Assembly: GCF_037975245.1 (NCBI RefSeq)
Contig: NC_092561.1
Location: 17,119,001-17,183,000 of the forward strand
Origin: Apostichopus japonicus
Taxonomy: Eukaryota; Echinodermata; Holothuroidea; Aspidochirotida; Stichopodidae
Direction: 5' to 3'
DNA: 64,000 bases
The position numbers and the translations under genes are program-made. Under the pieces are notes generated by a model. It was not told the origin of the DNA, made no database searches, and saw only the letters and a list, made by a program, of their open reading frames with translations. Shown here one piece after another: positions 26,101-41,100 of this stretch (positions are counted from its first letter, which is position 1; every line of letters begins with the position of its first letter).

Positions 26101-29100
26101 GCGGTCGTAAATGCGTCATGTTCCCCGACGACTCGGTCGAGTTCGGGACCAGCCACAGTTGGTTTCATAGCAAAATTGTTTAAGGCGTCCATACACACAC
26201 ACGCGTTATGATAGACCATATATAGATACATTAGTGAGAGAGGAAAAATGGAAACGTCAAAAATGGAGTTGTCGGTGTAAGGGGTAGGGTGAGGCGCTTG
26301 CCCTCTTATGAATCCTCGATCCGTCACTGGCTACCCGGCCATGTGTATATAATAGGGTTCAGCGCTGTAATGATGTCACTGTTCCTCTTTCTCTTCCCGG
26401 TGTCTTGGCGTTTATCTTCTACTCCCTTCTTTTCTCCTTTTTCTCTCCTTCTTCTTTTCCCTTCCTTCCTCTCCTCCTCCTCTTTTTCCCCTCTTTTTTC
26501 CCCTCTTTTTTCCCCTCTTTTTCCCTTTTCCCTTCTCTTTTTTTTCTCTTCTCTTTTTCTTAATCGGGGGGCGCGCGCCCCCAACGCCCCCCCCCTGGAT
26601 ACGCGCCTGGATAAAGTGTTCTAACTAGTATTCGCTTTCCTTTAACTTGAACATATGTTCGTTGTTATTTGAGCTCTTCATAATAATATCGTTCCTATAT
26701 TAATGACTATGCGTTTAACCCAAGTGGCTACCGACTGTAAAGGATCAACGCATGTATGTATTTTAGATCCTCCTGCAAGCAGGAACTCGCGAAGAAACCT
26801 CATTGGTTTATCAAAGACTCAAGCTGACCGAAGTCAGTCTCTTACATTCATATTTAACGTCCATGATTATGAATTGTCAATAACTCTGTAACTGGACGAC
26901 ATACATTAATCTTGGAGTTACTCGAACCGGGGACTTTATGATTAATGTTACAAAGAAAACTGCTCCTCCTTATTTATCAACAATAACAGCGAATGCACGA
27001 GAGTATGTGAATTCAAATGTGTCGATGTATCATTGATCTATACGAATGTTTTCGGCAATAATTTATGGGTAACTCTTCGTGTCGATACCTCATAGGGACA
27101 AGAGGCGGTTGTGTGCGGAAGACGATGGAAAGCAAGTGACTCTTGTGAAGCAGCCAGACCATTTGATGGATGCTTGGAAAACGAGGAAAACAAGGAAGAA
27201 GCAGCAAGACTGTGCAGTATAATTACTGATGCATCAGGTAAACAGTACTACACTGTGTTCATACACGGTAATACACGATTCATACACGGTAAAGGTATAC
27301 CATGCACTATTTAGTTTCTGAAAGGCTAACGAACGAGTGGTATATTCCGGGAGCATCATTTTCAATCTCTGATTACACCAATATTAATGTGTTGAAGGTT
27401 TACAGTGTAGTTCAAGGGCATAGGCCATATCACACGACTTTACAACACTTAAACCCTGGTCCTTGTGAATAGAGCCAATGGCGATAAAGTGCCTTGCCCC
27501 ATGACACAATGTAATGATCTGGCCAGGACTCGAACCTGCGAACCTTAGATCACAAGTTCATTGTATTAACCAATTGACCACAACGCTTTCTGCTGTGAGT
27601 TGTAATGCTAATATTGTATTCATCAACTGTAAGTTTCTTCATTCATGGACACCTGCCGAAAGGCTTTATATATTTTATCCAGACATTTGCTGATAGATAG
27701 ATATCAACAATTGTTTGTCAATTGTTGATGTAGGTGTAAAAGGAAAGGCTACATGTAAATAACTCATGACATATCATTTAAGAGATAAAAACGGTACAAT
27801 TTAACTGCTATTGCGTGCTTGAAAACATGCATATCACGTAGCTAAAAAAATGCCTCTGAAATATTATTCACCCATGGCGTGTCTTTAACATATCATCATC
27901 TAGGTCCTTTTGGTGACTGCGCTGGGCGAGTAAACCTTGAATCGATTGAAAGAAGTTGCCAGTATGATCTTTGTTCCAGTCTCCCAGATGCATCACTCCT
28001 TTGTGATCATCTTGAACACTTGACCAGTGTTTGTGGTAAAAAAGAACCTTTCGCGCAATCCACAAATTGGCGGGATTATGTTCCAACTTGTGGTGAGTGA
28101 TAGTTTCCCTCCTTGCGACTTTTATGTCTAAATTTGTTTGGGTTAGCCAATTCAGTAGCCTAGTTAATAATAATATATGCAGAATAGTAGCAAAATTTCA
28201 TCTACGTGTAATGTGTTGCAGATTCCATATTCTACTCGATATTTTGTTAACGGAGCATACGAATTTGCTCGTAAGATGTACAGATGGGTTTTTTTATGTC
28301 TAAAATATTTAGTCGTTCTTTGTTATTAAGCCTGATTCTAGTAAACACATTTACATATGAACTTCCTAAAAAAAAGTTCAAAAAACAAGTCTTCGTGAGG
28401 TCATCCTCCTCTTCACTATCACTAATTCGAGGCCGTAATGATGATGTAAATGATACTTCTGCCTGATATGACTTTAGAACTCTCTACATTAAATGAAATA
28501 CCCAAATCATTGAAATTAAAATTTAGACAGTCGAGCGTATTAAGTAATTCTCTCAAGCAATATGTATTTTCCGAATCTGGATGGAAACTTATTTGTTCCG
28601 ATCTTCATGCCGTGCATTGGAAGCAGCGATTTACATGATTGGTATACAGGAACTGAAGATGTCGTTAGCCGTCGCTCACCACGTCTTCTTTAAAGCTTGA
28701 TCACTTATTTACTTGTGGTGAATTTCAAAATATGGGAATAAAAAGTCTTATTGTACACTAGTCATGATCTTCACCCCATCATTGTCGACTATGATTTTGA
28801 ACACATGACTTTCTATAGTAACGAAATCGTCATTAGCGGAAATTAAACTTTGTGGGACTTCTTTCACACTTTTTCATCGGCCTTAAAGGGTATGGTTGTC
28901 CGAGTAACACGGTATACAAATCTTGTGGAGATGCGCTTCAGGAGACGTGTGCGTCAACATTTCGTCAAGGGTATGGTGCTGTTCTTCCTTGTGTTGAAAC
29001 ATGCGAATGTGACTCAGGTGAAGTGCTGGCTAATGGAGATTGTATTCCTCAAAACGAGTGTGGATGCATCACGGGTGACGGTGGGTATATCGAAGTAAGT

Positions 29101-32100
29101 TAAGGGGGATTGTTTCAATCATAAACATAATGTCATTTTAATGTTATTAATATAAAATTCGAAGTGTAATTAAATAAATCTTGATTGACATGTTCTGACA
29201 TGAATATTGTTCTCCATTAATGTGATGGCTAGATGAATAACCAACCAAAACTCAATTATTGATCTCTGACTAGTTCAAAACTATTCATAAATCCTCCCGT
29301 GAATTTCGTCTTGCTATCCATCATCGTAATATTAATGTCCAAACGTTTAGCGTCATCACCCATCATCCATATTTCATTTGATATTCATATAGAACGGCGA
29401 GTCATATCAGACCTCGGACTGTGCATTACGATGTTTGTGCAACTCCGGGCAACTTGAGTGTGCAACGATAAGCTGTGACGTCAACGCGGTTTGCATATCC
29501 AAAAATGGAGTCAACCAATGCTATTGCGCAGATGGTTATGAAGGAAATGGTATCACATGTGAGACAGAAGGTAATGCCGCAATGTCAACCTCAGCTCAGT
29601 AGGCCAAATCTTGCCAATGTGTACGCTGTTTACATATATTTGTAATGCTAACTACTATGATCAAAGTTATGTGAATGGGAAGATAAAGTAGTAATGTACG
29701 TAATTCGTCATGATATTGACGGTCTTATTAGGTTATACAAGAAAGTAGAAGTAAAAAAATAATAACAGGAGAAAAAACAAAAACAGTTGACCTCTATGTC
29801 CTGTTTGGCTCTGTTAGAGAGGAAGTACTAGAGGCAATGGATTGTATAAGGATGACATTAAGGTTGTTATCGTCAATGTTTTCAGTTATATTTCATTATA
29901 CTTAATTTTAATAAATTAACAATTTGCGTCTATTATTCGAAGAGTGAATATTATTTTGTTTCTCTCTTCCATGCACCTCTCTTTTACCTTCTTACAATGT
30001 TCACTATCTGTCAACAAAATATTCAGACCTGCCTAATAAATAAACAGTACTGTCACCTGGGCGAAAATAATGAATGGCAAATAATTATCTGTTTTCTTGT
30101 AATTGTTCCAACAATCTTGGTCAGTGGCAACTTTCGTAATGTGCTGATGTATATTAAATAGGAGGCTTACTTATAAAGAGCAGCAACTTCATTTTGGGTA
30201 ATCAAGGACTTAATATGAGTTGCGAATATATTCTCTTCTTTACAGCATTTTGCAGTTGCTCAATCTGGGGAGGTCTTCATCTGTTGTCATTCGATGGACT
30301 CAAGTTTGATCACTATGGAGAATGTGAATATACATTAGTGTCACCACACAGTATAGGTATTAGTGGCTACCCCAATTTTGAACTCAAAGGAAAAATTGCC
30401 AAGAACTCACCTCTAGAAGCTGTATCATTCATGAGAGAGGTAACGCTCAAGTACCAAGGATCGACTTACCAATTAAAACAAGATGGTGTTGTGCTAGTTA
30501 ACGGCGAAAGAGTACGTCCTCCATATTCTCACAACAAGGGAGTTTACATCAGCCAAATACTTGGGCACACGGTGAGTATGCGGGTATGCTAATTTAATAC
30601 ATACATGTAGTAGAAATAGTAAAATCATTGAAGCGAACACATGGCGGAGTAACTACGGCAACTGATGGTTATTATTAATCATAGACTTTGGCAATTTTAC
30701 ATATAACATATTTTATTCTTTATATTATTTTGTTCAAGGTTGATCCGTAGTTCAGTATTCGAAGAAGGTTTTCAAAATCAACCTTCAGGCAAACGAATAC
30801 CATCCGTTCTAATGAGGGATAACTTATTTCAACGACCTCTTTACTTTTCTTTTCATTTTTCTTATTGTCAATTGAAACTCTGGAAACGTTTCCGGCAAAT
30901 TTGTTTTCGTGCAGTAACTTGCTTCTGCTACTCACTCTAAATATCTGTTCAAATAATTGATTCGGCTAAGTCTCCAAATCGATACACAAACCAAGTCTAA
31001 TATTTGATATGTCTCATCATAAGCGAATTGAGTTAGCCAGGTGATGAAGTTGGTTTGCTGTTTTGGAAGTAAAGTACAGTATCAAACACTTTTCCCCCCT
31101 CTTCTTTCTATTTAGATATTCAACACAAACTTCGGACTGAGAGTGATTTGGGACAATAGCCAGAGTGTTGACGTAAAACTTAACAGGACTATCTATTTTA
31201 ACAACACTAAAGGCCTCTGCGGAACCTGCAATGATAACCCATTTGATGATTTCGAGATGAAAGATGGCGTCTTGGTAAGAAATAATAACCACATGTAATC
31301 GCTTTTATTATTTGGTACATCCTTATGCATAAAGGAAATATTTCCCTTGATATCCTGTGTACGTGAACACATGCAATTGTAGTGTACAAAGGTTATTAAT
31401 TTGTGGTATGTAAGATAAAGTATGGTATTGGAAAACAAATACCAAGTCATGATGTTGGCTTTCAAGGTTCGTGTTCAGCCGAAGAAAAGCAAACGAACGT
31501 TTCAATGACTTTCCATATAATACGGGTATGTATTAACAAAATTTGTATTTTTATTTGAGTTCTTTTTTACCATTTACAATCGTTGTGTTATCCAGATTGA
31601 TCATTTCAAATAACTATGATAAAACTCACGCCAAAAGATATCTAATCATCTGATTTCGATCTCGGTATTTATTGTAGATGTAATTTTTACTGTCACATCA
31701 CAACTTAATTTTTTGGAAAGAAAAGTTCACTCCTTCCCTCCCGTAACTTTTATTAGACTAACGATGATTTGGAATTTGGAGCGAGTTGGAAAACTGGCCT
31801 GGATATATGTTTTGATGCAACAGAAGAATTCCTTTGTCCATATGGTGATGCAGCTAGTACGTTAGCTCGAAACCTCTGTAACGCAATTGTCGATCCAATG
31901 GGTATGTTTAATAATTATAATTAATCAAAATGCATAGCAATATTCGTGAACTTATATCACTTTGAATAAGTCCCTTAATATTCACAGTTAATAAAATATC
32001 CCCCCCAAAATGCAACTCTGCTGTTTCACAATTTGACATCTCCCAAAAAATATTTTTAGGCCCTATAACATTTGTATATTTCAATACTAGTGCTTTTGGC

Positions 32101-35100
32101 AGTGTATATAGAGTTTGTTTATGTTTTTCTGTCTTTGAAATATTTTAATCCACACATATAAATATTTGATTTTCACACATTTTGTGAAGTCAACGTTTAT
32201 TTGTGCTTTGTCAAACCTTTGAGATTTCTTGTCTGTTCGTACTTTTCCCCGGGTGATAACTAGGAATTGAAGTAATTATGCCGGTAACGTAGTGTATGGT
32301 ATCACCATATTATGAAGGAATCAATATAACTTGTAGTTTGTGTCCACTTTGAACAAAATAATTGTAGATTGTCAGTGTGGTCAATGTCAGTGGTGGCTAA
32401 TAAAATGTTTCAAACTTGCACTCTCTTAAATGAAAGTATCTTACAAATGAAGTAAAAATAGTGTTGGCATATATAAGAAATGATTTATTTGTACATTGGG
32501 GATCTTCAGCGTTTTGAGAGGGCGCTGTCAGAGCCTTAGATATGGCTGTGCCACCTAATGCATGAGCTATTTCCTGTTGACAGATCTCAAAATGTTTGAT
32601 ATGGCGATGTAACATTCAACAATCTATGCGCTAGTTGTGAAAATTTGTTTGATAATATCTTGCCTGTAATAATTGCGTTGAGATTTGCAGGTATAAGTCC
32701 ATTACATTCTTTAGATACAGTTTTACTGACGCTCCAACGTTGTGCCGTCGTGATTGAAAATACCTGAAAGAAGCTTTCTGATCGGTTGATGACTAATTTT
32801 TATAAATTAGCATTACGTTGCTTTAATGTGCTATTTATGAGTGATAACAATGTTAGTTCGAATATATCAAAATATGCATGTATAAGGGAGTGTGATGGTA
32901 GTTTTCACAGAAGTGTCCGCCACAGAGATTCCTTAAAGGAATTCTCAACGACTTTAGAGACTTTAGCATATCAAGTTTGACGGAACTACGAAGGACCGAT
33001 TTGACAGCGCCCTCTGTTAATCCCACTGGTAGATTCCAAGTCTTCAGTTTATTATTAAATACTCGACACTCAATTCATGTTCAACATCAACTAAATTAGT
33101 TAATATTATGATTAATGAATACCATATCCTCCTTCCTTTCTATACCTAGTGTATTAACTTCATATACTCCATCTATGTCTTCAATCACCTACACACGTCG
33201 CATTTACATACTAACTTACTATCAATTAACTTTTTGCATTTCCATGACAGGTTTATTTCAGGTATGTCATGACTACGTGGATCCCGCAATCTACTACGAA
33301 ACTTGTGTATATGACGTCTGCTCTCAGGAGAGTCCTGCTTTTCTCTGTAGCAACATGGAGCGGTACGCGCAGTCATGTATTTTAGCAGGAGTAGATATCA
33401 GTCACTGGTGGATTGACAGGCCTGAATGTGAACCAGGTGATAGCATAATATCCTATCGTAAAGTTCCATTGAAATAGTTCTACATGTCTTTTGTCTTGCA
33501 TGACTTTCCCCACATGTAAGAGAGGATTTCACGTTAATATTCACTAACGAATCTCAATGAAGAACTCTTATTAATCACCTTAGCGCATATTTCATATGAG
33601 ACATACCTTATCTTAACAGAGTGCGATGGGGGTGCAATTTACGAGATTCAGTTGGAAGGATGCCAAAAGACATGTGCGTTTCCGGAAGGTGACCCGAACT
33701 GCGAGATTGAGGCCATGGCATCATGTACGTGTCCAGAAGGGCAATACCTTGAAGGTGAATCTTGTGTAAATGAGTGTACTGGATGTTTCTTGGAAGATGG
33801 TCAGTATATAATGGTAAGTTGATGAGGGTGTGTATAAGTTGCATTGTACCTTCATACAGTTGATATGACGTGACAATAAGTTAGATGATATGGTGCGCAT
33901 TGTAGAAGTATTGTCTAGAAAGATTGATTGATTTTTAACTGTTTCGGCTTCTAGAGTGGTGATCAAGCTGTTAATGCAGATTGCACCGAGGTTTGCAGTT
34001 GTCAAGATCAACTCTTGGAATGTTTACCGATGTCCTGCAGTGAATTTGCATCTTGCACTTTACGTTCTGGCATGAGGGACTGTTTCTGCGATACGGGATA
34101 TGAAGGAAACGGACAAGATTGTGAAATCGGTGAGTTAATAACTCTAAGGGTAATGTTAACTTTATTCCGAAAGAGCGTGAGGCCTTCATAATTGCATTTA
34201 AATAGTGGATACCACAAATATAATAAAAAACACTGCACAGAATGTCAACGTTTAACAAAAGCATTCCTTGCCGTGAAATACCACAGCGTCTCTAAGAAGT
34301 ACTCCACAGTTCACTGCATGGTGTTTACTTCAATTTCCATCTCAACTAACAGGTGGCTGCTCTTGTTCAGTCTGGGGTGGATCGCACGTTAATACCTTCG
34401 ATGGAGCTGTTTTGTCCATGAGCGGAGAGTGTGACTACCTCTTAGTGACAGGAAAAGACACGGACGCGATGTATGACTACAATATAATCGTCACAAATGT
34501 AAAAGATTTCCCTTCATCGAATGTATCATTTGCTCGGGCAGTGCGGCTGGAAGTGAATGGGACGAGGTACGAAGTTCTCAGTGGAGGAATCCTATTCGTG
34601 AATGGAGTACAGAAAACTGTTCCGTTTAAAAGTGGTTTTGCGACAATATATGCAATATTTCCTAACCGCATAGTAAGTGTCATTTTTTTTTTATCGTACT
34701 TCCTTCCTTCTCATGCGTAGATCAGTCTCATTTCGTTTTCGGTTTCTTATGAAAATTAACTTAACTGTCCCCCAGAATAAGTAACTCATTAGAAAATTAA
34801 GTGATGTAGATTAGATAGCCCTCAAATTGTGAGTTGCGTTAGGAAAAATCAGTTCCTAGCAGCAAAAATAATTGCGTCACCAAACATCTGCAATATTATT
34901 GTCTTTACAAAATGAAGTAATGTCATCATGTTCATGGCTACTAGTTTATCATTGCTTTGGCAATGACATCCACTCCCTATCAAAATTTACGACAACTTTC
35001 CAAATTAATGCGATAACTGACACCCGATATACTTTTTTTTTAAATTTAATACAATGCATGTCCGAAAACAGGATTTTCATTACTTTACAATTTGATCTGA

Positions 35101-38100
35101 TAAAGTAGTATAATTTATGTCAGTTATATTGTTATCGAAGCAGTTCCAACATGCAAACTGCTACTGCAAATGACTAAATATTCTAACTTGCTTAATTTTC
35201 CTAGGTCATGGACACCATATTTGGGGTTTCGGTTATGATGCAAACACCTTTCACTGTGGAAGTTAAAGTTTCTGGTGATCACTTTGATAAAACAGAAGGT
35301 CTTTGTGGAACTTGTAATGGTGACGTAACCGACGACTTTTACACAAAAACAGGTGTCGTTGTAAGTTCTTTATATGAATCTACTCCAAGTAAACATTTAG
35401 TTTGTCCTTTCTGAAATACTTTAACCTTACGAATTAGATACTGCCCTAACAATTTCGGAGATAACATATTTCATACTACAACCTGTATACGTTATTATAA
35501 GTGGCCTAGCACCGGTGGTCGGCGTCAGTGGATTAGTAGTTATTTTGTTGTTACTTGACACCGAGCCTTGTGCTACCACACTGTCCTCACAGGTCCAGAC
35601 ACACCATTGATTTAATGTTACAACTAGTACACTTTTACTTTTGTAGACTGCTGATGCTCAACAATTTCGAAACGCTTGGATTGTCGACGGAGAAACTTGC
35701 AACAACGCGTTCGAACCAACGGACTGCACGACCAGCTCCAACGAAGAGAATGAAGCAATACAAATGTGTAACATTTTGACTTCAGCGACGGGTGAGCGCC
35801 AATGTATATGAAAAGTATACTCTCTAAAGTTTGCTCACTAAAGAGGCTTAAAATGAGAACCAGCATGTGAAAAACGTTAGCGTTTAAAGCAATGAAATTA
35901 AAAACAATTCTTACTCTAATCAATGTTTAACTTTATTACAGGGCCATTTTCTCACTGCCATGAATACGTGGATCCATCACCATACTTTACAAGCTGCGTT
36001 ACTGACGTCTGCTCGACTTGGAATAAAGCAAATCTATTATGTAACAACCTGCAGACGTATGCACAAATTTGCAGACAAACTGGTGGTTCACTCCCAGGAG
36101 ATTGGAGAAGTCAAACCAATTATTGCGGTAGGATTCTCCATGAATGAAAACATTGTAGTTTGATAATCTTGTTTCTTCTTTACATGGAGTTCAACCATGG
36201 CTTCTCATGCCCATTGGAAGTGTCTCCGAAGCAGATTACTAACCCTATCAAACTGTTAGTCAGAGTTTGAAAAGTTTCGTTCTTTGTAATGATGAGGAAG
36301 CATATTAATGTTCATGCATTCAACAAAAAAGCGTGAAATCTTTGTTAAAACTGCAAATCCTCAGAAAGACTCGATCTATCATAAATGCTCGTGTTTTCCT
36401 TTGTTTTATTTGCTTAGTAATCTATCCATTCCTTAGTAGATAAAAAGGAACATTTTGAAAGGTTGAAAATAAAAAAACCTAAAAGGTAAGCGAGAATTTT
36501 TGAGTGGTCTTTACGACGATAATAATATTCATATCCTCCCCCGTCTTTATGTCTTTATTACTAGATTCGTTTTGTCCCAGTGGACTGAATTATGAAGCAT
36601 GTAACAGTACTTGTCAACCATCATGCAGTGAAACTGCTTTACCATGTCTTTTCAATTGCGAAGAAATGTGTGGATGCTCTAACGAATATGTTGTGGATGA
36701 GGCAACATGTGTTTTACGAGAAGAATGTGGTTGTGTCTTACCAGACGGTGGTTACTTACAGGTATTTTATGAACTTAAAGGTACAAGTAAGTCTGAGAAA
36801 ATAAAATACAAGCGTACCATATTGAACACCGACTTCATATATAAATGTTCCGTAGTTAAGATTTGTTGGCTCTAAAAAGTCATACTTTATCAAAATCTAG
36901 ATTCACACGTACATATTTCTCTCATCTCGCAGGTAACTTTGTCACTTAGTGAGTATCGCAGTGAACCCAACTTATCTAGAGTATTGCTAACGATTTACAT
37001 GTGTATGTTAACTTGTTTTTTGGCGATGCCGCAATATCTATTGTACTGCATTTGAAATAATCTTTCTTTATCAACATTTAAATCAATTTTGAATGACTCA
37101 ATTCAAACTGAAAATTATGTTACAAAATGACATATAACAGAAGGGCACACGTTGTAGTACGGGAACAACAGCATAGCATGAGTTCAACAGCGTTAGTATG
37201 TGTACAAAAACATGAGTGTGAGTACAACAGCATGGGTGCGAGTACGCGTTATATTCAGCCTGACGTACAAGTACAGGCTCTCAGGGCGAGTACATGTATA
37301 CTTAACATTGCATTAGTATCTATTCTGCGGGGACTAGTACGGGTACATTTTCAGTCTGCTTTATCAACTGCGTTCATTATATTATTCAATAGCAAATTAT
37401 TTTGTAATGACTCTCGTTACTCAAAAAGGTACACAATAAGGTACCCATGCCTCTTGTAGTATGCCCAAAGTCATTCTAATGTGTAAAAACCATATTACAG
37501 CTATCTATGAATAGTAAATTACAGATTGAACCACTTTTAACAACACTTGGACGCGATGCAATCGAAACTTCAAGATGATTCAGTGTTTTGATTTCAACGT
37601 TCATTCTCAATTAATGTAAGGATTACGACCAAAGATGATTATAGTTTAAAAGTGCTGACGGACACTGCGGTCTGCAAAATTGCAAAATTACAGATTGAAC
37701 CACTTTTAACAACACTTGGACGCCATGCAATCGGAACCTCAAGATGATTCAGTGTTGATTTCAACGTTCATTCTCAATTAATGTAAGGATTACGACCAAA
37801 GATGATTATAGTTTAAAAGTGCTGACGGACACTGCGGTCTGCAAAATTGCAAAATTAAAATTAAAATTGTGTCGTTCAAAGGATACTGTTATAACTTAAA
37901 TTCTAGTTACGAGTTTGTAGGTCAAATAATTAAACAAATAGGTGAAAACATGCCAAGTAAACTAAAAAAAGAGAAGAACCCCGAGGTTATTTACGTTGAA
38001 ACATTTGGAAGCTTCTCATCATGAAGGGCGAGTGAAAAAATTCCCAGTTTTAAATTTAAATCTGGGACGTTTCTGGTGGTTTTCTGGTGGTGCCATTGGA

Positions 38101-41100
38101 GACCATAAGGAGCAAAACAAGGGAAATAATATTTGACAATTATTACATGACCAAGTCGAGTAAATAAATTAAATTTGGTTACAGGTAGGAGGTGAGTGGA
38201 TAAATGACGATTGTTCCCAGATATGTACCTGTGAAGACTATTCAGGATTAATTTGCATACCTCTTACGTGTCCTTCGGAAACCAATTGTGAACAAAGGAA
38301 CGGAGTAAATGATTGTTTCTGCCCACCTTCTTACATTTTAAGCGAAGACACTTGCACTAAAGGTCAGTTATTCCACATACATTTTTTTTTTGTATTTTTG
38401 CCTAAGGTTTATCCATATAGTTCAAACTTCCAGCAATTCTAGTGAGGGTAATATGTTCTTTCCGACACTTGAAGTTAACTAAGGAGGAGAGTAGGTGGAC
38501 AAATTGGGGAATAGAAAGAGAAAACTTGCAAACGTGGTTGAACACAAAGTTTGCCATGGTTGTTGAGCAATTGATTAGCAACAGCATGATGCTTCTGCTA
38601 TGTTCTAATACAACCTTACAAAAGTATAGTGTATGTTATGCACAAGGCGCTTGACACTCTTCAAAACAAAGTCTATCATGAAATTGGTCTATGCATTTTG
38701 CGCGATAAAAAGTTAAGAGATATATGGTGCCTGAACGGCCCATAGCGTCTACATCGTTTGTACCTCATTTAATTCAAAAGGCTTCTCTTTCTTCACATAG
38801 AGTCCTGCGTGTGCACAGTGTTTGGAGATCCACATTTTGTTACATTCGACGGTGTAAGTTTCGACTACCAAGGTGAATGCAAATATATTTTAGCCGAAAA
38901 CTGTGGACAATCTACCGAGGTGCCTTACTTTCAAATAGTCGGAGATCATAAAATGCAAATAGCGAATGATAGTGTTTCTTATTTAAAATCTATTCAACTG
39001 GAACTACTTGGAAAGACATATAGTTTGTTCATTTACGGAAGAGTCCATGTAAACGGAATTTTTGTAAATTTACCATTTTCGGATGGTGAATTAACAATTA
39101 GAGAAACATCAGGCGGCTACGTGGTGAGTGTAATATATCGATACAACATATAATTGAATGAGTATTAATAAATGTTACGTGAGCTTAAAGCATAGTATTT
39201 AAAATTATAGTTGTAAAATTAAATTCTCCATGTTTGACCATGCCTAACAAATAAATAAACTTTTTAGTGTAAATAAAAAAGACATTGATTTTGAATACGT
39301 ATTCTTATATGATCATTGAATGCTCATGCGACAGAAATGAAATATTACTTAAGTAAACTATCAGATCTTGCATAGATAAATGTGTATATCAGTACAGAGC
39401 TAAATTATTTAGCTATTGTAGATTAGGTTAAAGGCATAAATGGAATCAAATTGTGAAAAACCTCAATGGAATCTTTATCATTTTTAATGGATTTTTTTGG
39501 GGTATACTTTTAATGACAGAGAGACTCCTTTTATGAATTAAAAAATTAAACAATCACTATCATTTACTATTTATAGGTACGTCTGGAATGCATGTTAAAA
39601 ACTATACACGTTTCAAGTAGACTATTAATGACGCATCTTAGGCAACAAGATCAACTTTGCTTTCATATTTTGTTTCTTAACAGGTCTCAGACTTGCTTAT
39701 CCCACTGAAAATCAGAGTAGTTTTGTGTGTAGGTGATGCTTGATCGACAAAATGCTGTCTTAATCAATTAATAGCTATTGTTTTATTTTCATTTATTATT
39801 TACTCCGTATCAATAAGACACTTGAGGCCTTATCTGGTATTAGAATTCGCTACGACAGGAACTTTAGCGCAGAAATCGAGTTGAGTAATGCCTTCATGGG
39901 GTTAACGTGTGGCATGTGTGGAACTTGCAGTGGAAAAACTGATGACGAACTGAGCTTGCCAATTGGAAACCTTGTAAGTTTGACTTCATTTTTCCGTGTT
40001 GATCACCTGACAGTGTATTTCTTGATCGAGATTTGAGATGAAGTTGAATATCTGATAAATATTGTTCATACTAACGGTCCTCCTAATGTTAGCAATACAA
40101 AGAAATAGAGTCCCCTAATCACCGTCTAACGTCCTATTATAGTATTTGTTATGGAGTACAAATTATTGATGTTACATTTGCACGGTCTCTCATTTCACAG
40201 GCAACTACACTGGAAGAGTTCGGCGCCTCTTACAGAATATCAAATGATTGCGAGATTTCAGTTGCCTCGGAAAACCCTTGCAAATTCAATTCTTCACAAG
40301 AAATCTACGCTAGAGATGTCTGCCATATGTTGATTCGTAACCCAGGTAATATAATACAAAAGTTGTGTCTATCAATGCTGTGACCGCTTAAAGTTTGATA
40401 TATTGAAATATCATAGGAATCTTCAAGAGCAAAACGGATTGTTGTCCAAAAGTATCCCCACAACGTATCTCCAGGCACTTATTTGAAAAAGATTAGTGCG
40501 GCAAAATACATTACTCAAAACTGAATATTATCCCTAGTTATATCTTTAACTTGCTTTTAATAAGCCAACAAAGATATTTCCGTCTCAATACTTTGCCACT
40601 TTTAGGTCCCTTTTCTCCATGCTTTGATACTGCAAATCCTATGGTCTACTACAACGCCTGTGTTATGGATGTATGCGTGACAGGAAAGGACTCCATGCTT
40701 TGTCCAGTACTGGTAAATTATGGCCGAATTTGTGAAAGAATGGGTATCTCGGTGTCCAACTGGATGGAGGAGTCACCGCATTGTCTCGAGATAAATATTT
40801 TAGGTAGGTAAATTGAGCATATTCAAACTAATTTTATTTTACCATTGTCATTGCTTTTTGCGTATATTATGTACACTATGACGATGATTTAACGAGGTTT
40901 TTGCATTTTTCAAACGTCTTTTCAGAACTAGAATATGCAAAAATAAACAACTTGTCAACTGGAAAGCGAAAGAAAAGAGGTAAGTAAATACAGCTTTTGA
41001 GAAAAGTAATAACAAGGCTTTTCTTTACTATTTGATGATTCTTTGAAACATCAAGAGTGTACGAAGCTGCTTATGTCGTTAGATCTTAATATAATATGTC

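Noticed and set aside
24621-26609. 8-bp target duplication for the intron-11 hAT-like element
   Set aside because: The flanks share only GATAA; CATGATAA and GATAAAGT do not match over eight bases, so no duplication is claimed.
37127-37459. 110-residue ORF in intron 26
   Set aside because: It is built on short GAGTACAA-type direct repeats and has no family motif, splice support or neighbours in phase.
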